A DNA stretch of 64,000 bases from Cristatella mucedo (lineage: Eukaryota > Bryozoa > Phylactolaemata > Cristatellidae). Under the pieces are notes generated by a model. It was given only the letters and a program-made list of their open reading frames with translations. It did not search any database and was not told where the DNA came from. Below, in pieces: positions 1-10,126 of the stretch (positions are counted from its first letter, which is position 1; each line of letters starts with the position of its first letter). The DNA lies in assembly GCA_009760855.2 (NCBI GenBank), contig WPIO01000107.1, positions 995,001-1,059,000 of the forward strand. Direction: 5' to 3'. The translations under genes were made by a program, and so were the position numbers.

Positions 1-1021
1 CTGTATCAAAACTGAGTAATAAACTCACATGAAACGGTCAATAATTTTTAAGAAATTATCGAAATATCTTTCCCGGGAATAATAAAATACAACCAAGCAG
101 GGATCCTTGACGAACATGAAGTGTCCCTGATAACTAGTTTCACCTTCTTAGTGCATTCAGGCATTGGTTACACATTATTGGTATCGAACTTTTACAGTGC
201 ACACGGCTGCAGGAGCTACTTTTATTATGGAAACCACTAGAGTTTTCACTTAAAGGTTTAACCTCACGGAAGAAGGCCAATAGAAAACACAAGCTTTATA
301 ACATGAAGTACCAAATGACTCTGGTAGACTATGAAGATTTAGCCATCGCTCTTCCAAACTCATGATTGCACATTGCTGCTTGGTCTTGTCAGAATGAAAT
401 TCTATTAAAACTGACGACGTTAGATGTCTTTCCTGGGATAAGTGCTTGCCATATGATTATATTCTTATATGCATTCCAAAACGGTCCGAACAGTAGAGGT
501 ATGCACACAGCAAAGGTGCGCAGCTGTGGCTGCAGTGTGTGTATTCGTATTGCCACGATTGACATCCAGCTCTGCTCTGCTTGGTTTTATTCCTGGTAGA
601 CCCATGTAAATGAGACGGCTAAGGGATGCTCTCTCAATTCTTGAGATTCCTTCAGTAATCGACAATCCCATTTCGCGTCATGCAAATGTAATTGCTATCT
701 AAGCTGAAACGAAGCAGAACGAGCAGCTTGAGCAGCAGCAGGAGCCTCAGCAGCAGGATCAGCTATTGTGTCGCTCACGTGACCAACGTACAGATCAAAT
801 GTTGGAATCATGATACAAGCACAGTAATGTTACCATGAATGGCTGCATTTATAGTATACCCCAAACCTACAGCTACATTAAAGTCACAAAAACTTAGTGA
901 GTGTTACGAAAGAGAGTGTTCAGTTGTTCCTTTAAAGGAATCCGACGCTTTTGATACACATTTGGCATTCAACAGGCTTCAACTCGCGAAACAAAGAGAA
1001 AGTGAAAAGAATGGCTTAGTA
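1..1021. other. Intergenic, no gene seen
   Basis: Mostly AT-rich sequence. The only structure is a short CAG/GAG-rich stretch near 715-765. Open frames are short, lack splice context and resemble nothing known to me. Confidence 0.5.
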
Positions 1022-1387
1022 ATAATATTAATAATAATAATGCAGTTGATAAAGCGCCCTCCGAGAACTTAATTCTTTCTAGCCGCTTTACATTTGCTGC
1101 AGAGTGAAATGCAATTGAATGGTAAGTAAAATCGTACTTGAAAAACAAGCAAAATGAATAATATGGTTAGGGGTGACATGCACAGGGTCAGCAAGCAAAT
1201 GTGGCTAGTGGCAGCATGCACAGTGTCAGCACGCATAAGCACGTGAAGGACGAATCACAGGGACCCACTAAACGCTGTCCTAAATAGGTGTGTTCTTAAG
1301 TTCCTTTTAAATGTGGTCAGGTCAGGGGATGTTCTGATGCAGGTCGGGAGAGAGTTCCAGGCTTTGGGAGCAGACGAGCTTAGCCAG
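1022..1387 (-). mobile_element. LINE family A, 5'-truncated 3' fragment
   Basis: Antisense copy of the main LINE of the window. From left to right it shows the AAT-repeat tail, the inverted-repeat 3' end, the 3' UTR and the last codons of the reverse transcriptase. It matches the copies at 48641-49262 and 52300-52590 over its whole length. A CR1/L2-group LINE is inferred from the better copies. Confidence 0.85.
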
Positions 1388-1470
1388 GATGGCTGTCGAG
1401 AAAGTAAGTGGCATACAAGTCAAGACTGCTCAAGACTGCTGGGAGGGTTTGCCGCAATTGGCAGAATTTA

Positions 1471-1555
1471 AGAAAAAAACTAGCTGATTTAGCTGCCTTC
1501 TGAGTATAGCGGCAGAGGAGTTTTTTAGGCTATCACCACCGCTTGCAGTGGCATG
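1471..1555 (-). mobile_element. SINE family S1, partial (3' body)
   Basis: Antisense fragment of the tRNA-derived SINE seen complete at 26755-26935. It keeps the segments agctgatttagc and ggctatcaccaccgcttgca but lacks the tRNA-like head. Confidence 0.7.
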
Positions 1556-2134
1556 TGGCTAATTTTTCATGACTTTGACTCACAGAACTTCGTATTCTAG
1601 CTTAATAATGAAGCATAGGAGTTTAATTGTGGCTTTTCGAAAGAGGAGCATCATGGAAAAAGGAAGAGCACACAATGCAGCACGGAGGCTATTTTATCAG
1701 ATTAACTGTGCTTCTGACCGTGTTCTAACGAACGCGCTAAAAGTGTTAGCTAAATAGCACTACCCTACCTAGGATAAGACGCATGCAGCAAGCTTCTCGC
1801 TAGTATGCAGGCTGCTGTTTCTCTCTCTACTGTCCCTAACCTCAGCAGCAAAAACCAAAGATATGCAGTAATGTTACAAATGAGGCAGCACTCGTGTTTC
1901 TTATCTCAAAGTTTCAGGCGTCTGGTGGACGGTGAGCCAATGCCGATACAAGCTAGGTGCCTCGGCTTCCACAGCTTGGCAGAATGCAGCCCTGTTACGG
2001 CGCTAGTAATTGGCAAGGCACGAAACACCGTTGAAGCCCTGAACCTTCAGCATTGCTAGCAACTTTCAGTGCATTGCCAATGCCTGCAAGTATCATAAAG
2101 CTGTTTGACCCGGGAGCTTATGAATACCAAATTT
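1556..2134. other. Intergenic, no gene seen
   Basis: Two short open frames (1569-1757, 1805-2059) show no recognisable domain and no splice signals that join them to anything. I see no repeat family member here. Confidence 0.4.
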
Positions 2135-2770
2135 ACCTGAATGTAATGCAACGTATCTCCGTCTGTAACTCCGCATAACTACAAAGACTGTGTGGGCGCT
2201 GCCCAGGACAGTTTTGGCATAGCGCACTCACAGCCTTAGGGGCTTTCGGTACACATTCGGTAGCCATCAGACTTCGTCTCACGAAACAAACAGAAAGTGG
2301 GAAGCATGGCAGAGTCAGGAGAGCAGTTGAGGTAGTGAGTAGCATAGAAGTAGCAGCTCAGGACCGCTGGAAACGATGAGCCATAGTCGGCAGCAGGAGA
2401 GTAGTTGTCGTTGCGTAAGAATTGTGGAAGTGAGTTCCACAGTCTAGGACCTGCAGAGGTCCTAGATTCTAGCTACTAGATTCTAGATTCTAGATTCTAG
2501 ATTCTAGATTCTAGATTCTAGATTCTAGATTCTAGATTCTAGATCATAGATTCTAGATAGCTTCTGTCACCAATGGTTTTTAAGTAAAGAAATTGAAGAG
2601 CTAATCGATTGTCCACACAGGACACGAGGGCACGAAGAGGCTGAAACTGGTGCAGCCTTTCGGAAAGATACGGATGAGCCAAGCCGTGGTTGGCCTTGTG
2701 GGTCAGGCTAAAAACTTTACCCTGCATCCGTCGATCAACCGGTAGCCATCCTAGATCTGTTTGCATCCTT
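2135..2770 (-). mobile_element. LINE family B, antisense 3' part
   Basis: Second CR1-like LINE family. Read on the minus strand it matches the copy at 25213-25660, whose translation has the typical reverse-transcriptase tail motif around DRSFSSAGPRLWNSLP. It ends leftwards in the shared 3' end with a GGAGATACGTTGCATTAC-like tail. The copy is interrupted by a heptamer array at 2464-2553. Confidence 0.75.
2464..2553. repeat. Heptamer tandem array (ctagatt)n
   Basis: About ten near-perfect copies of a 7-bp unit, each junction forming an XbaI-type tctaga. The array sits exactly inside a LINE B copy, next to a short palindrome (2445-2466: ctaggacct, a 4-base spacer, then its reverse complement). 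Confidence 0.9.
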
Positions 2771-3391
2771 TCAGTCGCAGTCGTCGTCTCGGCAGGCTAA
2801 AGCAGCAGAAGGCTCGTAGATGCGACGGATGGCTCGGACGCAGCCGCGGCGCGCCGCAGCTCGCGCGCCGCGGCTGAGCAGCGAGGCCGGCGAACGTCGA
2901 CGGTCGACGCTTCCGACGCATGCTCTAGCGCGGGCTGCAATTGGCGCGCCGCCGGTGCCGAAGGGTCGGCGCCGGCGGCGCGCTCCGTCGCTCGGCTCGG
3001 CCTGTTTGCTCAATCGATGGCGCGGCGAATGGCGCACGCGCTTCGACGACGGTGCGCATGCGCCATGCGCCCGGCCTTCGCTCAACCCAGAGCGGTCGCG
3101 CGGCGGCCAGCTCGGCCATCTCCCTAGGCAGGCGGCGGCCGCACAATGACGCCCATTATTCGCCGGGCGGCGGCGGCTCCGCGCGCTACCGGGGCGCAGC
3201 GGCGGCGGCGGCGGCGGCGCGAGGTGCGCGCAGTCGCAGTCGGCGGCCGGCCGCGGCCCGGTCTCGAGGGCTAGGGGCGCGTGAGAGCTACGTGCTCGCG
3301 GCCGGATTCGCTCGAGCGATTCGCGCGAGAGCCGGCGCTCGAGTTCGCGGCGCCCATTTCGCCGAGCCCCGCTTTCGCTCCTCTGCCGGAA
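2771..3391 (+). promoter_or_regulatory. CpG-rich 5' flank of gene 1
   Basis: An abrupt change from AT-rich repeat to very GC- and CpG-rich DNA occurs near 2770. An NRF1-type site, tgcgcatgcgcc, lies at 3053-3064, about 330 bp before the start codon of gene 1, and there is no TATA box. This is the composition expected of a CpG-island-like promoter. Long Arg/Ala-rich open frames on both strands here are by-products of base composition. The promoter role is inferred. Confidence 0.45.
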
Positions 3392-3503
3392 ATGACCGAC
3401 AGGCTCATGCTGGCGGAGAGGAGGAACACTGTCGAAGAGGGCAAGCTCGCGAAGCGACAGAAGCACTTCGACAAGGAGCGCAGGAAGTCGGCGAGCTTCG
3501 TCG
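3392..3503 (+). CDS. Gene 1, exon 1 (uncharacterised charged protein)
   Basis: First coding exon of an unnamed gene, encoding 37 residues plus one base of a split codon. The ATG has an acceptable context (gaaATGa) and is the first ATG in this frame; the longer frame upstream opens only with GTG. The peptide begins MTDRLMLAERRN and is a basic amphipathic helix ending DKERRKSASFV. The exon stops at a strong donor (tcG|gtaagc). One base of phase fits the acceptor at 5091, giving GCT (Ala). Residues 8-31 align without gaps to gene 2 residues starting AQKQN, with the shared core K-L...D-(K/R)-E-R. I know no function for this family. Splicing is predicted from signals and phase only. Confidence 0.6.
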
Positions 3504-3762
3504 GTAAGCCGCGCCCGAGCGCGTCGCCTTTCGCCGGAGGCGGCTGTGGCGGCGGCGGCGGCGGCGTCGGGCGGGGGCGACGCTCGCGGCGGGCGGCGGC
3601 CGCAACGACCGCGAGCTAGCGACGAAGCGATTCGTGTCGAAACATGCCGCCGCGTCAATCGGCGGCACCGCCTCCGCCGCTTCGCAAGCGGAGCTTCCGC
3701 TGGCGAGCGATACGTCGGCGGAAGTTCGCTTGGTCGCCGACAGGCCTCGCCCTCTCGCTCTT

Positions 3763-3800
3763 TCTCTCGTCTCTCTCTCTCTCTCTCTCGCTCTCCCTCT
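3763..3800 (+). repeat. (CT)n microsatellite
   Basis: Run of tctctc inside intron 1 of gene 1. Confidence 0.9.
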
Positions 3801-4123
3801 TTCCTTCTTAAACGCTCGCGTCCGCCACCGCAAGCGTGATGGCCGACGGTCACGATTTTCCGCGATTCGTTCGAGACGCGACGGATCCACCGCGCCGCGA
3901 GCGAGCTTCGCGCCCGAGCTCGCCGGGCAGAGCGGCGGCGGCGGCGGCAGCGCACAGCTCACCGCTGCGGTCATGCGGCCGTGGGTGTGGCTCAGTTCCG
4001 GAACGGACGCTGACCGCGTCTGTGCGCATCGTCGCCGACGGCCGTCGCCCCCTTAATGAGGGAGCCTCGCGAGTTGCCGCGTTCGCCGAACTTAGCCTAG
4101 CTAGCAGCGCAGGCGGAGCAAAC

Positions 4124-4124
4124 A

Positions 4125-4161
<37 letters not shown>

Positions 4162-4162
4162 A
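4124..4162 (+). repeat. (GGC)n triplet repeat
   Basis: About 13 GGC triplets in intron 1 of gene 1, directly after aacatggcggc, which matches a YY1-type site (4121-4131). A frame starting at the ATG here would encode poly-alanine; I treat that as a by-product, not a gene. An alternative promoter here is possible. Confidence 0.85.
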
Positions 4163-4501
4163 GCCGAGCATAGGCGACCGTCGCTCGCGCTACTTACTAG
4201 GGCCGCCTGTGCGGCGAGGCATTCCTGCTTAGGCAGCGCGTGCCCGCAGCGTGACGCTCTCTCGTTTCTCTCTCGCGTCTCTCTCACGTGGCTATTCCTT
4301 TCTCTCTCACGTCCAGAATTCAGACTCGTTTTCCCGCACCGCTCTCCTCTGTTCTCGTCACGTCGCAGTACGCTCTCCCTGCGCTGCTCGACTCGCGCTT
4401 CTCGCTCGACATTTGCGAGCTTGCGCGCGTCCGTCTGCGAACTTGCGCGAGTGCGAACTGCACAGATACATCGCAATGCATCTAGTCCCAAAACATAACT
4501 G

Positions 4502-4645
4502 ATTCGGCACACACAGGGGGTAAGGCGCTCGCTTTTGACCACCAAGCTAGAGTCTTTAAGTTATTCAGGTTTTGTATAGAACCTGGATGGACGTCGAGTT
4601 CCCTTAGGGCGCTATGCAAATGAGTTATATTTGAAATTGTTTTAT
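4502..4645 (+). mobile_element. SINE family S2 copy
   Basis: tRNA-like head (gggtaaggcgctcgctttt region) followed by a tail with gagttcccttagggcgctat and gcaaatgag. The tail resembles the 3' end of LINE family A. Related copies lie at 16682-16800, 42040-42125 and 45712-45835. Confidence 0.6.
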
Positions 4646-5090
4646 TTACATGTTACTCTATAAATGTAGCTATAACACGTCCAGAAATGTGAACGAATTG
4701 CTTTGGTATTTTTTGGATTTTGAGCTTAGGTTTCAGGATTAAGGATTCAAGCTATGCGGTTGACAGTGTAGAAGTGAAGGAAGGCACTGTTGAACTCTCT
4801 GCTGCGATCCCTACTCCACCACATAAAAGAAAACACCCTGTTTATTGACCTTCAGTGCATAAACTGGCGGGAGCGAGCGCGCGGGTTTTTCTCTCAATCC
4901 ATATGCGCTCCTATCGATTGGTGCGACGGTACGAGCACCCTCTCAGGCGTATTGTGCCAAAGCGAAGCTGGCGCAGCTACGCGACGTCGAGCCTTGAACA
5001 GCCGCTGCCGCCAGCTCCGGCCGGAAGTGCATTCCGCGCCGCTGGCCGCTCGCTTGCACCGCTTGCAGCTCTTGCAGCTTTCGCTTGTAG

Positions 5091-7039
5091 CTCACAAGGC
5101 GCGGACGGTCCAGGTCGAGATGTCACAGCTGCACGCCCACACGGGTGCCAGCCAACATGCGCTGCCGGCTCGCACGGCCGACCGCTGGCTGCTCAGGCAG
5201 TCGGAGTACTTCCGCTACGGACCGCGTCTGAGCGAGGAGCGTCTGATGTCGTGGCACGTCAAGGAGATGCAGCTGCAGCGCTTTCTCGCCGAGCGCCCGC
5301 CGCCGCCGCCGCAGCAGCCCAGTGCAGGCGGCCCGCGAGACGGCGGCCACGTCAAGCCGCTGCTGCTGGGCGCTGGCTCCAGCAACAGTGACGACAGTGA
5401 CGACGAGGACGAGATCAGACACGGACGGCCGGCGCGGTCGACTGCCAGACGTCCATCTGCAGCCTCCACCGCTGCAGCGTCAGCCTCGGCGATCGGCGGT
5501 CGCTCAAAGGCAATCGGCGCGATCGGAGCGTTCGGTGACGACACTTCGATAGATGGTTTCGATAGCGGCGAATCCACCGCGGCGGAAGTGATCAGGTCGA
5601 TCATTCGGCAATACGTTGCTCAGATGACGACGCCCGTCGGTGAGCCGTCGGTGCGGCGTCGGCCGGCCTCGTCGCATCTGGCCCGCCGAGGCCGGCCTCC
5701 TGCCGATGCATCGGTCACGGCCGCCGCAGAGCCGCCGGCCAGCGCTCCGTTGCCGCAGTCGACGGTGAAGACTGCGCTTCTGCAGCAGCAGCAGCAGCAG
5801 CAGGTGGACGGCGAGGCAATTTTGCCGGAGCGGGCGCGTCCGAGCCGGCGCGCCCGCAGCGCCGGCAACCGGCAGCGACCGCGACTGCCGTCGCCCGTTG
5901 CGTCATCTTCGTCGGATCGGCGCTCGCGAGCAGTGCTCGACAACTCCGGCAACGACCCGGAGGCTTCCGCCGCTGCAGCAGCCTCGGCGGCGGCGGCGGC
6001 GTCGCGTCACTCGCCCGGCGGCGAAAGGTCGGCCCGGCGAGCGCTCACTCTCAGCGCCGGAAGCGCCCCGAGAGGCGCTTCGCTCCGAGCTCCGGCAGCG
6101 CCTGCACTTCGCGACGGACGGGGGGAGGCATTGGGCTGCGAGCCGGCGGGCGGCGGCGGTCGTCGCCGCCTGCCGGTGGCCGACGGCACCGACGAAGTCG
6201 CAGCGGACCGCGACTCCGGTGCCGCCAGTGCTCGCACGGCGACGGACGCTTTGAGCGACGTGCCCGGGGTGCCCCGCGGCCGCGGCGACGCGTCCGACTA
6301 TCGACAGGCTCGTGCTGACGCGGTCGGCGTTACGCCGCCACCGCAGCCGCCGTCGGCAGCTGCATCGACGGCGGTGGAGGAAGCGAGCGGCAAAGCTGCA
6401 GCGGCATCGGTCGTCAAGAGAGAAGGCCCGGTCGAGGGCAAGGAAGTCAGCAAAAGGGTCGCGTTCGCGCAAGATATCGTCGAAAGCTCGGTGGAAGTCA
6501 ATGCCGTTCTGGCGGAAGAAGCGGACGGCGGAGGAGGAGAAGACAGCTCGCCGGCCGAAGCGAGCGCTCAGGCGCAGGCGCATCCGGCGCATCCGGCTGG
6601 CCGCGCTGGCCGCGACTCTCAAGCCACCGAGGAGGAGCGCCCGGCGGCGAGCGCTCGGCTGGATTCGCTCGGCATCGTCGCCAAGTCGGAGGCAACGAAG
6701 GCGAACGCGCTTCGCCATCCGCCGTCGGCCGGCGCCGGCGGCGGCGGCGGCGCGGCAGACGAGGCCGCTCGCAGGCAGCCGCCGGGCGGAGCTGCGCGGC
6801 AGTGCGAGTCGGCGCCGCTCGGTCTCGCGGAGGCCGGCGGCGATTCGGTCAGGAGCGCCCGCAACGCTGTCGGCATGTCGGCGTCGGCGAGGAGGCGCGA
6901 GATAGAGAGACTGGCGTCGGCGAGGACGGGCGACATGCGCGCCGTCTTCGGCGGCGAGCGCCAGCGCCGACTCGAGAGCAGGCTGTCACTGCTCGCCTCC
7001 TTCGTGGCGCTCATGAGAGAACACGACGGAGGACGCTAG
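5091..7039 (+). CDS. Gene 1, exon 2 (uncharacterised low-complexity protein)
   Basis: Terminal coding exon: 648 residues and a TAG stop. The acceptor is cgcttgtag|ct behind a pyrimidine-rich stretch. Two bases complete the codon begun in exon 1, so the protein continues A-HKARTVQVEM. Total about 686 aa. An ordered N-terminal part (protein residues about 39-105, with RWLLRQSEYFRYGPRLSEER) is followed by a proline run, an acidic patch (SNSDDSDDEDE, about residue 136), short poly-Gln and poly-Ala tracts and long Ser/Ala/Arg/Gly-rich disordered sequence. A helical end has SARRREIERLAS and RLESRLSLLASFV. The last motif resembles RLQSRVDAFLSLVS near the end of gene 2. There is no signal peptide, membrane segment or catalytic motif. 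The long frame alone is weak evidence in GC-rich DNA; exon phase and homology to gene 2 are the better support. Confidence 0.6.
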
Positions 7040-7613
7040 CGCGGCGACGGCGCGATAGCGGGCGAGCGAGAGCCCGCTATCGCGGCGGACCGAGACGGCG
7101 CGCGCTCCGAGCGTCGTCGGCGGCGGCGGCGAATGCGAACCGAGCTGGCGGCGCGCGCTCGTTGGAGCGCTGAATGTAATAGCCAACCGTTCGTAGGGAA
7201 AGCGCGGACGCAAACGCGTATAAAATTATACCTAGGGTGCGAAACATTTTCCCTCAGCTTTCGGCATTAGTAGACGAGAGGAAGCAGCTGAAACGCAAGA
7301 GCGATGCAATTCCGGCGTCAACGGTCACCAGGAATGAACAGGTGCTGCTTGGAAGCGCTTGCCCTCTAACATTTGTAGGCGACAGTGCAGTCTCATTAGG
7401 ATAAAGCACGGCAGCGCAACGATTTATCGAATAACATGCTGGTTTTTAGTGCTCCACTACCATCCTAACTGTCTCCGTCACCCTCTCTGGCTCTCTGACT
7501 TTCTCTCTCGTTGTCAAACTCTCTTCAACTTTCGATTTATATTGCTATTTCCCTGCTGTTGCTATTTCTCTCGTCACTCTCTACATTCTCGCTCTCTCTT
7601 TTTCTCAGTCTTT
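7040..7613. other. 3' flank of gene 1, no further gene seen
   Basis: GC-rich sequence for about 130 bp after the stop, then a change to ordinary composition near 7200. This should hold the 3' UTR of gene 1. No clear AATAAA could be assigned. Confidence 0.4.
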
Positions 7614-7655
7614 TCCTGCCAGTCTCTCTCTCTCTCTCTCCCTCTCTCTTCCTTA
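7614..7655 (+). repeat. (CT)n microsatellite
   Basis: Pure tctctc run in a wider CT-rich stretch (7500-7660). Confidence 0.9.
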
Positions 7656-7665
7656 CTTACAAGTG

Positions 7666-7732
7666 CTTAGAGAGAGGTCGAGTTCTGAGGGCACTTCATC
7701 AAGTGCATTATTATTATTATTATTATTACATC
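7666..7732 (+). mobile_element. LINE family A, extreme 3' end
   Basis: Only the terminal inverted repeat and tail remain: gagagaggtcgagttctgag, then gggcacttcatcaagtgc and an ATT-repeat tail. It is 5'-truncated to fewer than 70 bp. Confidence 0.7.
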
Positions 7733-7805
7733 TCCATAATTAACCATAACGATGCACTCTTTTATATAGTAATATACGAGGCTTCAATCTCCATCAAGGC
7801 GTGTA

Positions 7806-7895
7806 CCACTCACTACAGCAGAAGCACTAACCAGGAGTAATTTTCTCGTCTGCCACTCACTGCAGCAGAAGCACTAACCAGGAGTATTTTTCTCC
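7806..7895 (+). repeat. Tandem direct repeat, about 47-bp unit, two copies
   Basis: ccactcactacagcagaa at 7806 is repeated with one change at 7853, and the match extends through gcactaaccaggagta and ttttctc. It looks like a simple local duplication. Confidence 0.85.
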
Positions 7896-8091
7896 CTTTC
7901 TCTCTCCGTCTCTCTCTCTCGTTTTCTCGCGCTCCGAAACCCAGTCGCACGCGCACATGCACTCTCTCGGCCATCTCACGGCCTGAATTCTTCATGGCAG
8001 GCCACTCGCTGCAGCAGCTCCATGTGCGTCCTCGAAGCGTCTACCACTCCTGCGCGTCGCGCTCGCTCTGTGCGGCTTTCTTTGGTCGACT

Positions 8092-8379
8092 TTGCCGGAA
8101 CAAAAGGCGCCCAATCCACCGGTACTCCAGACGAACGAAAGCCTGCCGCTGGCTTCGACATTCACCCGCGAGAGCACGGGCACAGAATCGACCGGGGAGT
8201 ATTACGCGCTGAGCTGCATAGCCCAGCCTGGATCGCAGCCGCCGATCTGCTGGCTGCAAGCTGCGGCGGTGCCGGCACTGCTGTCGCTCTGCGCCCCTCC
8301 TTCTTTCCTTCCTTACATCTTTCCTTCCTTCCTTCCTTCCTCCCTTCTTTTCTCCCTTCCTTCCTTCCTTACTACTTAG
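8092..8379 (+). other. Possible Ig-like domain exon or fragment
   Basis: The plus-strand frame contains ALSCIAQPGSQPPICWL at about 8205-8260. This looks like the B-strand cysteine, proline turn and C-strand tryptophan of an immunoglobulin domain (C-x-A-x-(P/G)-...-P-P-x-x-W). The second cysteine with its D-x-G-x-Y-x-C motif is not seen. The frame then runs into a CTTC repeat. An acceptor is possible near 8106. It could be a stray exon, a decayed fragment or chance. Confidence 0.2.
8299..8374 (+). repeat. (CTTC)n microsatellite
   Basis: Imperfect ccttcctt units between the Ig-like frame and a GC-rich block. Confidence 0.9.
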
Positions 8380-9157
8380 CCGGCGAGCCGCCCGCGCGAG
8401 GGCTGACGATCGTTGGGCCCGTCGCCAAATCCGCCGCCGACCGCTCCCGCCCGCCGCTCATTCCCGGCTCTCGCGTGCCGCTGTTGTGCAGCAGCGGAGC
8501 GGCCGATGCAGCTGCCACGCTGCAGCCCCTGCGAGGCTTGGCGAGAGCAGCCGCCTTGAAAGAGGGCACAGCGAGCGGAAGTGCGCGACGGTCGCCATCT
8601 CCGCGGCAACGCTGAGTGCGATGTGCGAGGCTTCGCAGCGAGCCCGCGTTCGCGCGGCTTCACGAATGCGGAGTCGTCGTCGCTCGGCTCAATTAGCGAC
8701 CGTTCCGATAGCCGCTCGGCCGATCGCGACGGAACAATGGCGGCACTATTGGTCGGGCCTTTGCTGAGAATCGTCGAGCGGCGCTAATGCAGAGCTAATG
8801 TCCTGACGCGCGGCGGACCAAGATACACACGCGCTCCCCCGCTCGCATTGAGCGCCCAAAACGTTGCTCGCGTGCTTTCGCGAAGCCGCTGAGTCAGTCG
8901 TATATACCTAAGCGCAAAACGACTTGGGACGAGCTGTTTGTATAGGCGGCAGCGTGTTTTCGGCCGTCCCCGACCGCCAACGCAAACATTCATTAGCCGC
9001 TCAGATTGACGTCCGCCGAGCGTGCCGCCCCTGCGTCGGGCCGCTCGAGTGCGGTCGCGGCGGGCGCGCGAGCGGCCAGCGCATCGCTCAGGCTGATGCG
9101 TGAAATCTCTTTCTCTCGCAGCGCCAGGGCACCGACGCTTCGCACTCGCGCGTCGGG

Positions 9158-9192
<35 letters not shown>

Positions 9193-9902
9193 GGAGCGGG
9201 AGGCGACGGCGGAAGCTAGCGAAGCGCCGCGGAGGAGCAAGAGGAGGAAGGCGCGGGAGAAATGAGCGGAGCCGACGTATCCAAGAGGCGAGTGGTGCTG
9301 CGCCGCGACGCTCCGCCCGCGCGCGCCGCCTGCGCGCGAGTTTCGGCAAGAGGCCGGCGTCAGGCGAGAGCGCCAGTAGAAGTAGTAGTAGGTAGCGCCA
9401 CCTGGCGAGGTTGGCCGGGAGAGCCGCCTGCTCGTCGCGCTCGTTCTGCGCTCCTCCCGATACCGACAGCTTCGTGGGGTTCTTCCTTGAGCGCCCGGTC
9501 GGCTCCCCGTTACGCCGCGCAGCAGGAAGCAAGCGAGCAGGCGCGCTCGGCTGCTCTGCCGGCGCCCGTCGGCCAGTCAGCGTTTGCTGAAGCGAGCGTT
9601 TGCGAGTGCGAGCGAGCGCGCTCCGCAGCTCCGACCTTCCCTCTCAGCGGGCGGCGTGAGAGCACGCGCTCGCGCGAACGCGAGTGCGCCGCCACCGCGA
9701 TACGGCGGCGGCGGCGGCGGCGGCGGCGGCAGGCCCAAGCGCGATTGATCGCGCGTACGAAGCCTCCTCGAAGCTACCAGCGCGCCACTGCCTCGCTTCG
9801 CACCGTCGAGCGGCGCACGCCGCGAGCACTCCTACGGCCGCGCTCGAACCCGCTCCTGCGCACGCGGGCGGCGGCAGCGAGCGCGCGCGTGAGCGGGCGG
9901 CG
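8375..9902 (+). promoter_or_regulatory. CpG-rich 5' flank of gene 2
   Basis: GC- and CpG-rich block that continues through the first exon of gene 2. It holds an (AG)n run at 9158-9192 and a short GGC repeat at 9708-9730. There is no TATA box. Overlapping Arg/Ala-rich frames on both strands are compositional. The promoter role is inferred from position. Confidence 0.35.
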
Positions 9903-10126
9903 ATGGCTCGTGCGCGCGCGCCCGTCTCGCCGCGACGACGACGTCGCGCCGCCACTGTCTCTCGCAGCAAGCTGACGACCAGCCTCAGCCGGCTGTCCAA
10001 GATGGACATCCTCGCTCAGAAGCAGAACCGCATCGCCGACCGGAAGCTCAGCGACGCCATCACGTCGATCGACAGGGAGAGAGCCGCGTTCAAGGTGAAC
10101 CACCGCTCGCTCCTGCAAGAGCTGAG
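9903..10126 (+). CDS. Gene 2, exon 1 (paralogue of gene 1)
   Basis: First coding exon, 74 residues plus two bases. Two ATGs are in frame: 9903 (gcgATGg) and 10002 (aagATGg). I give the longer form; starting at 10002 would match the start of gene 1 better and give 480 aa in total. From 10002 the peptide runs MDILAQKQNRIADRKLSDAI and on to IDRERAAFKVNHRSLLQEL. The 24-residue block from AQKQN aligns without gaps to AERRN of gene 1, with 7 identical positions and several conservative ones. The exon ends at ctgAG|gtaggc. The two bases AG join G at 21633 to make AGG (Arg). Confidence 0.6.

Noticed and set aside
2464-2553. CRISPR-like array
   Set aside because: Units are 7 bp with no spacers, in animal DNA; a microsatellite.
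3281-3391. Longer N-terminus for gene 1
   Set aside because: The extension begins at GTG, not ATG, and is low complexity; 3392 is the first ATG in frame and matches the start region of gene 2.
2771-3974. Long Arg/Ala/Ser-rich minus-strand frames (up to 394 codons)
   Set aside because: They overlap similar frames on the other strand in CpG-rich DNA, contain only low-complexity residues and CT-repeat-derived RERERE runs, and have no start or splice context.
3836-4545. Poly-alanine frames over the GGC repeat
   Set aside because: Stop-free frames exist on both strands simply because of the triplet repeat; no homology or splice support.
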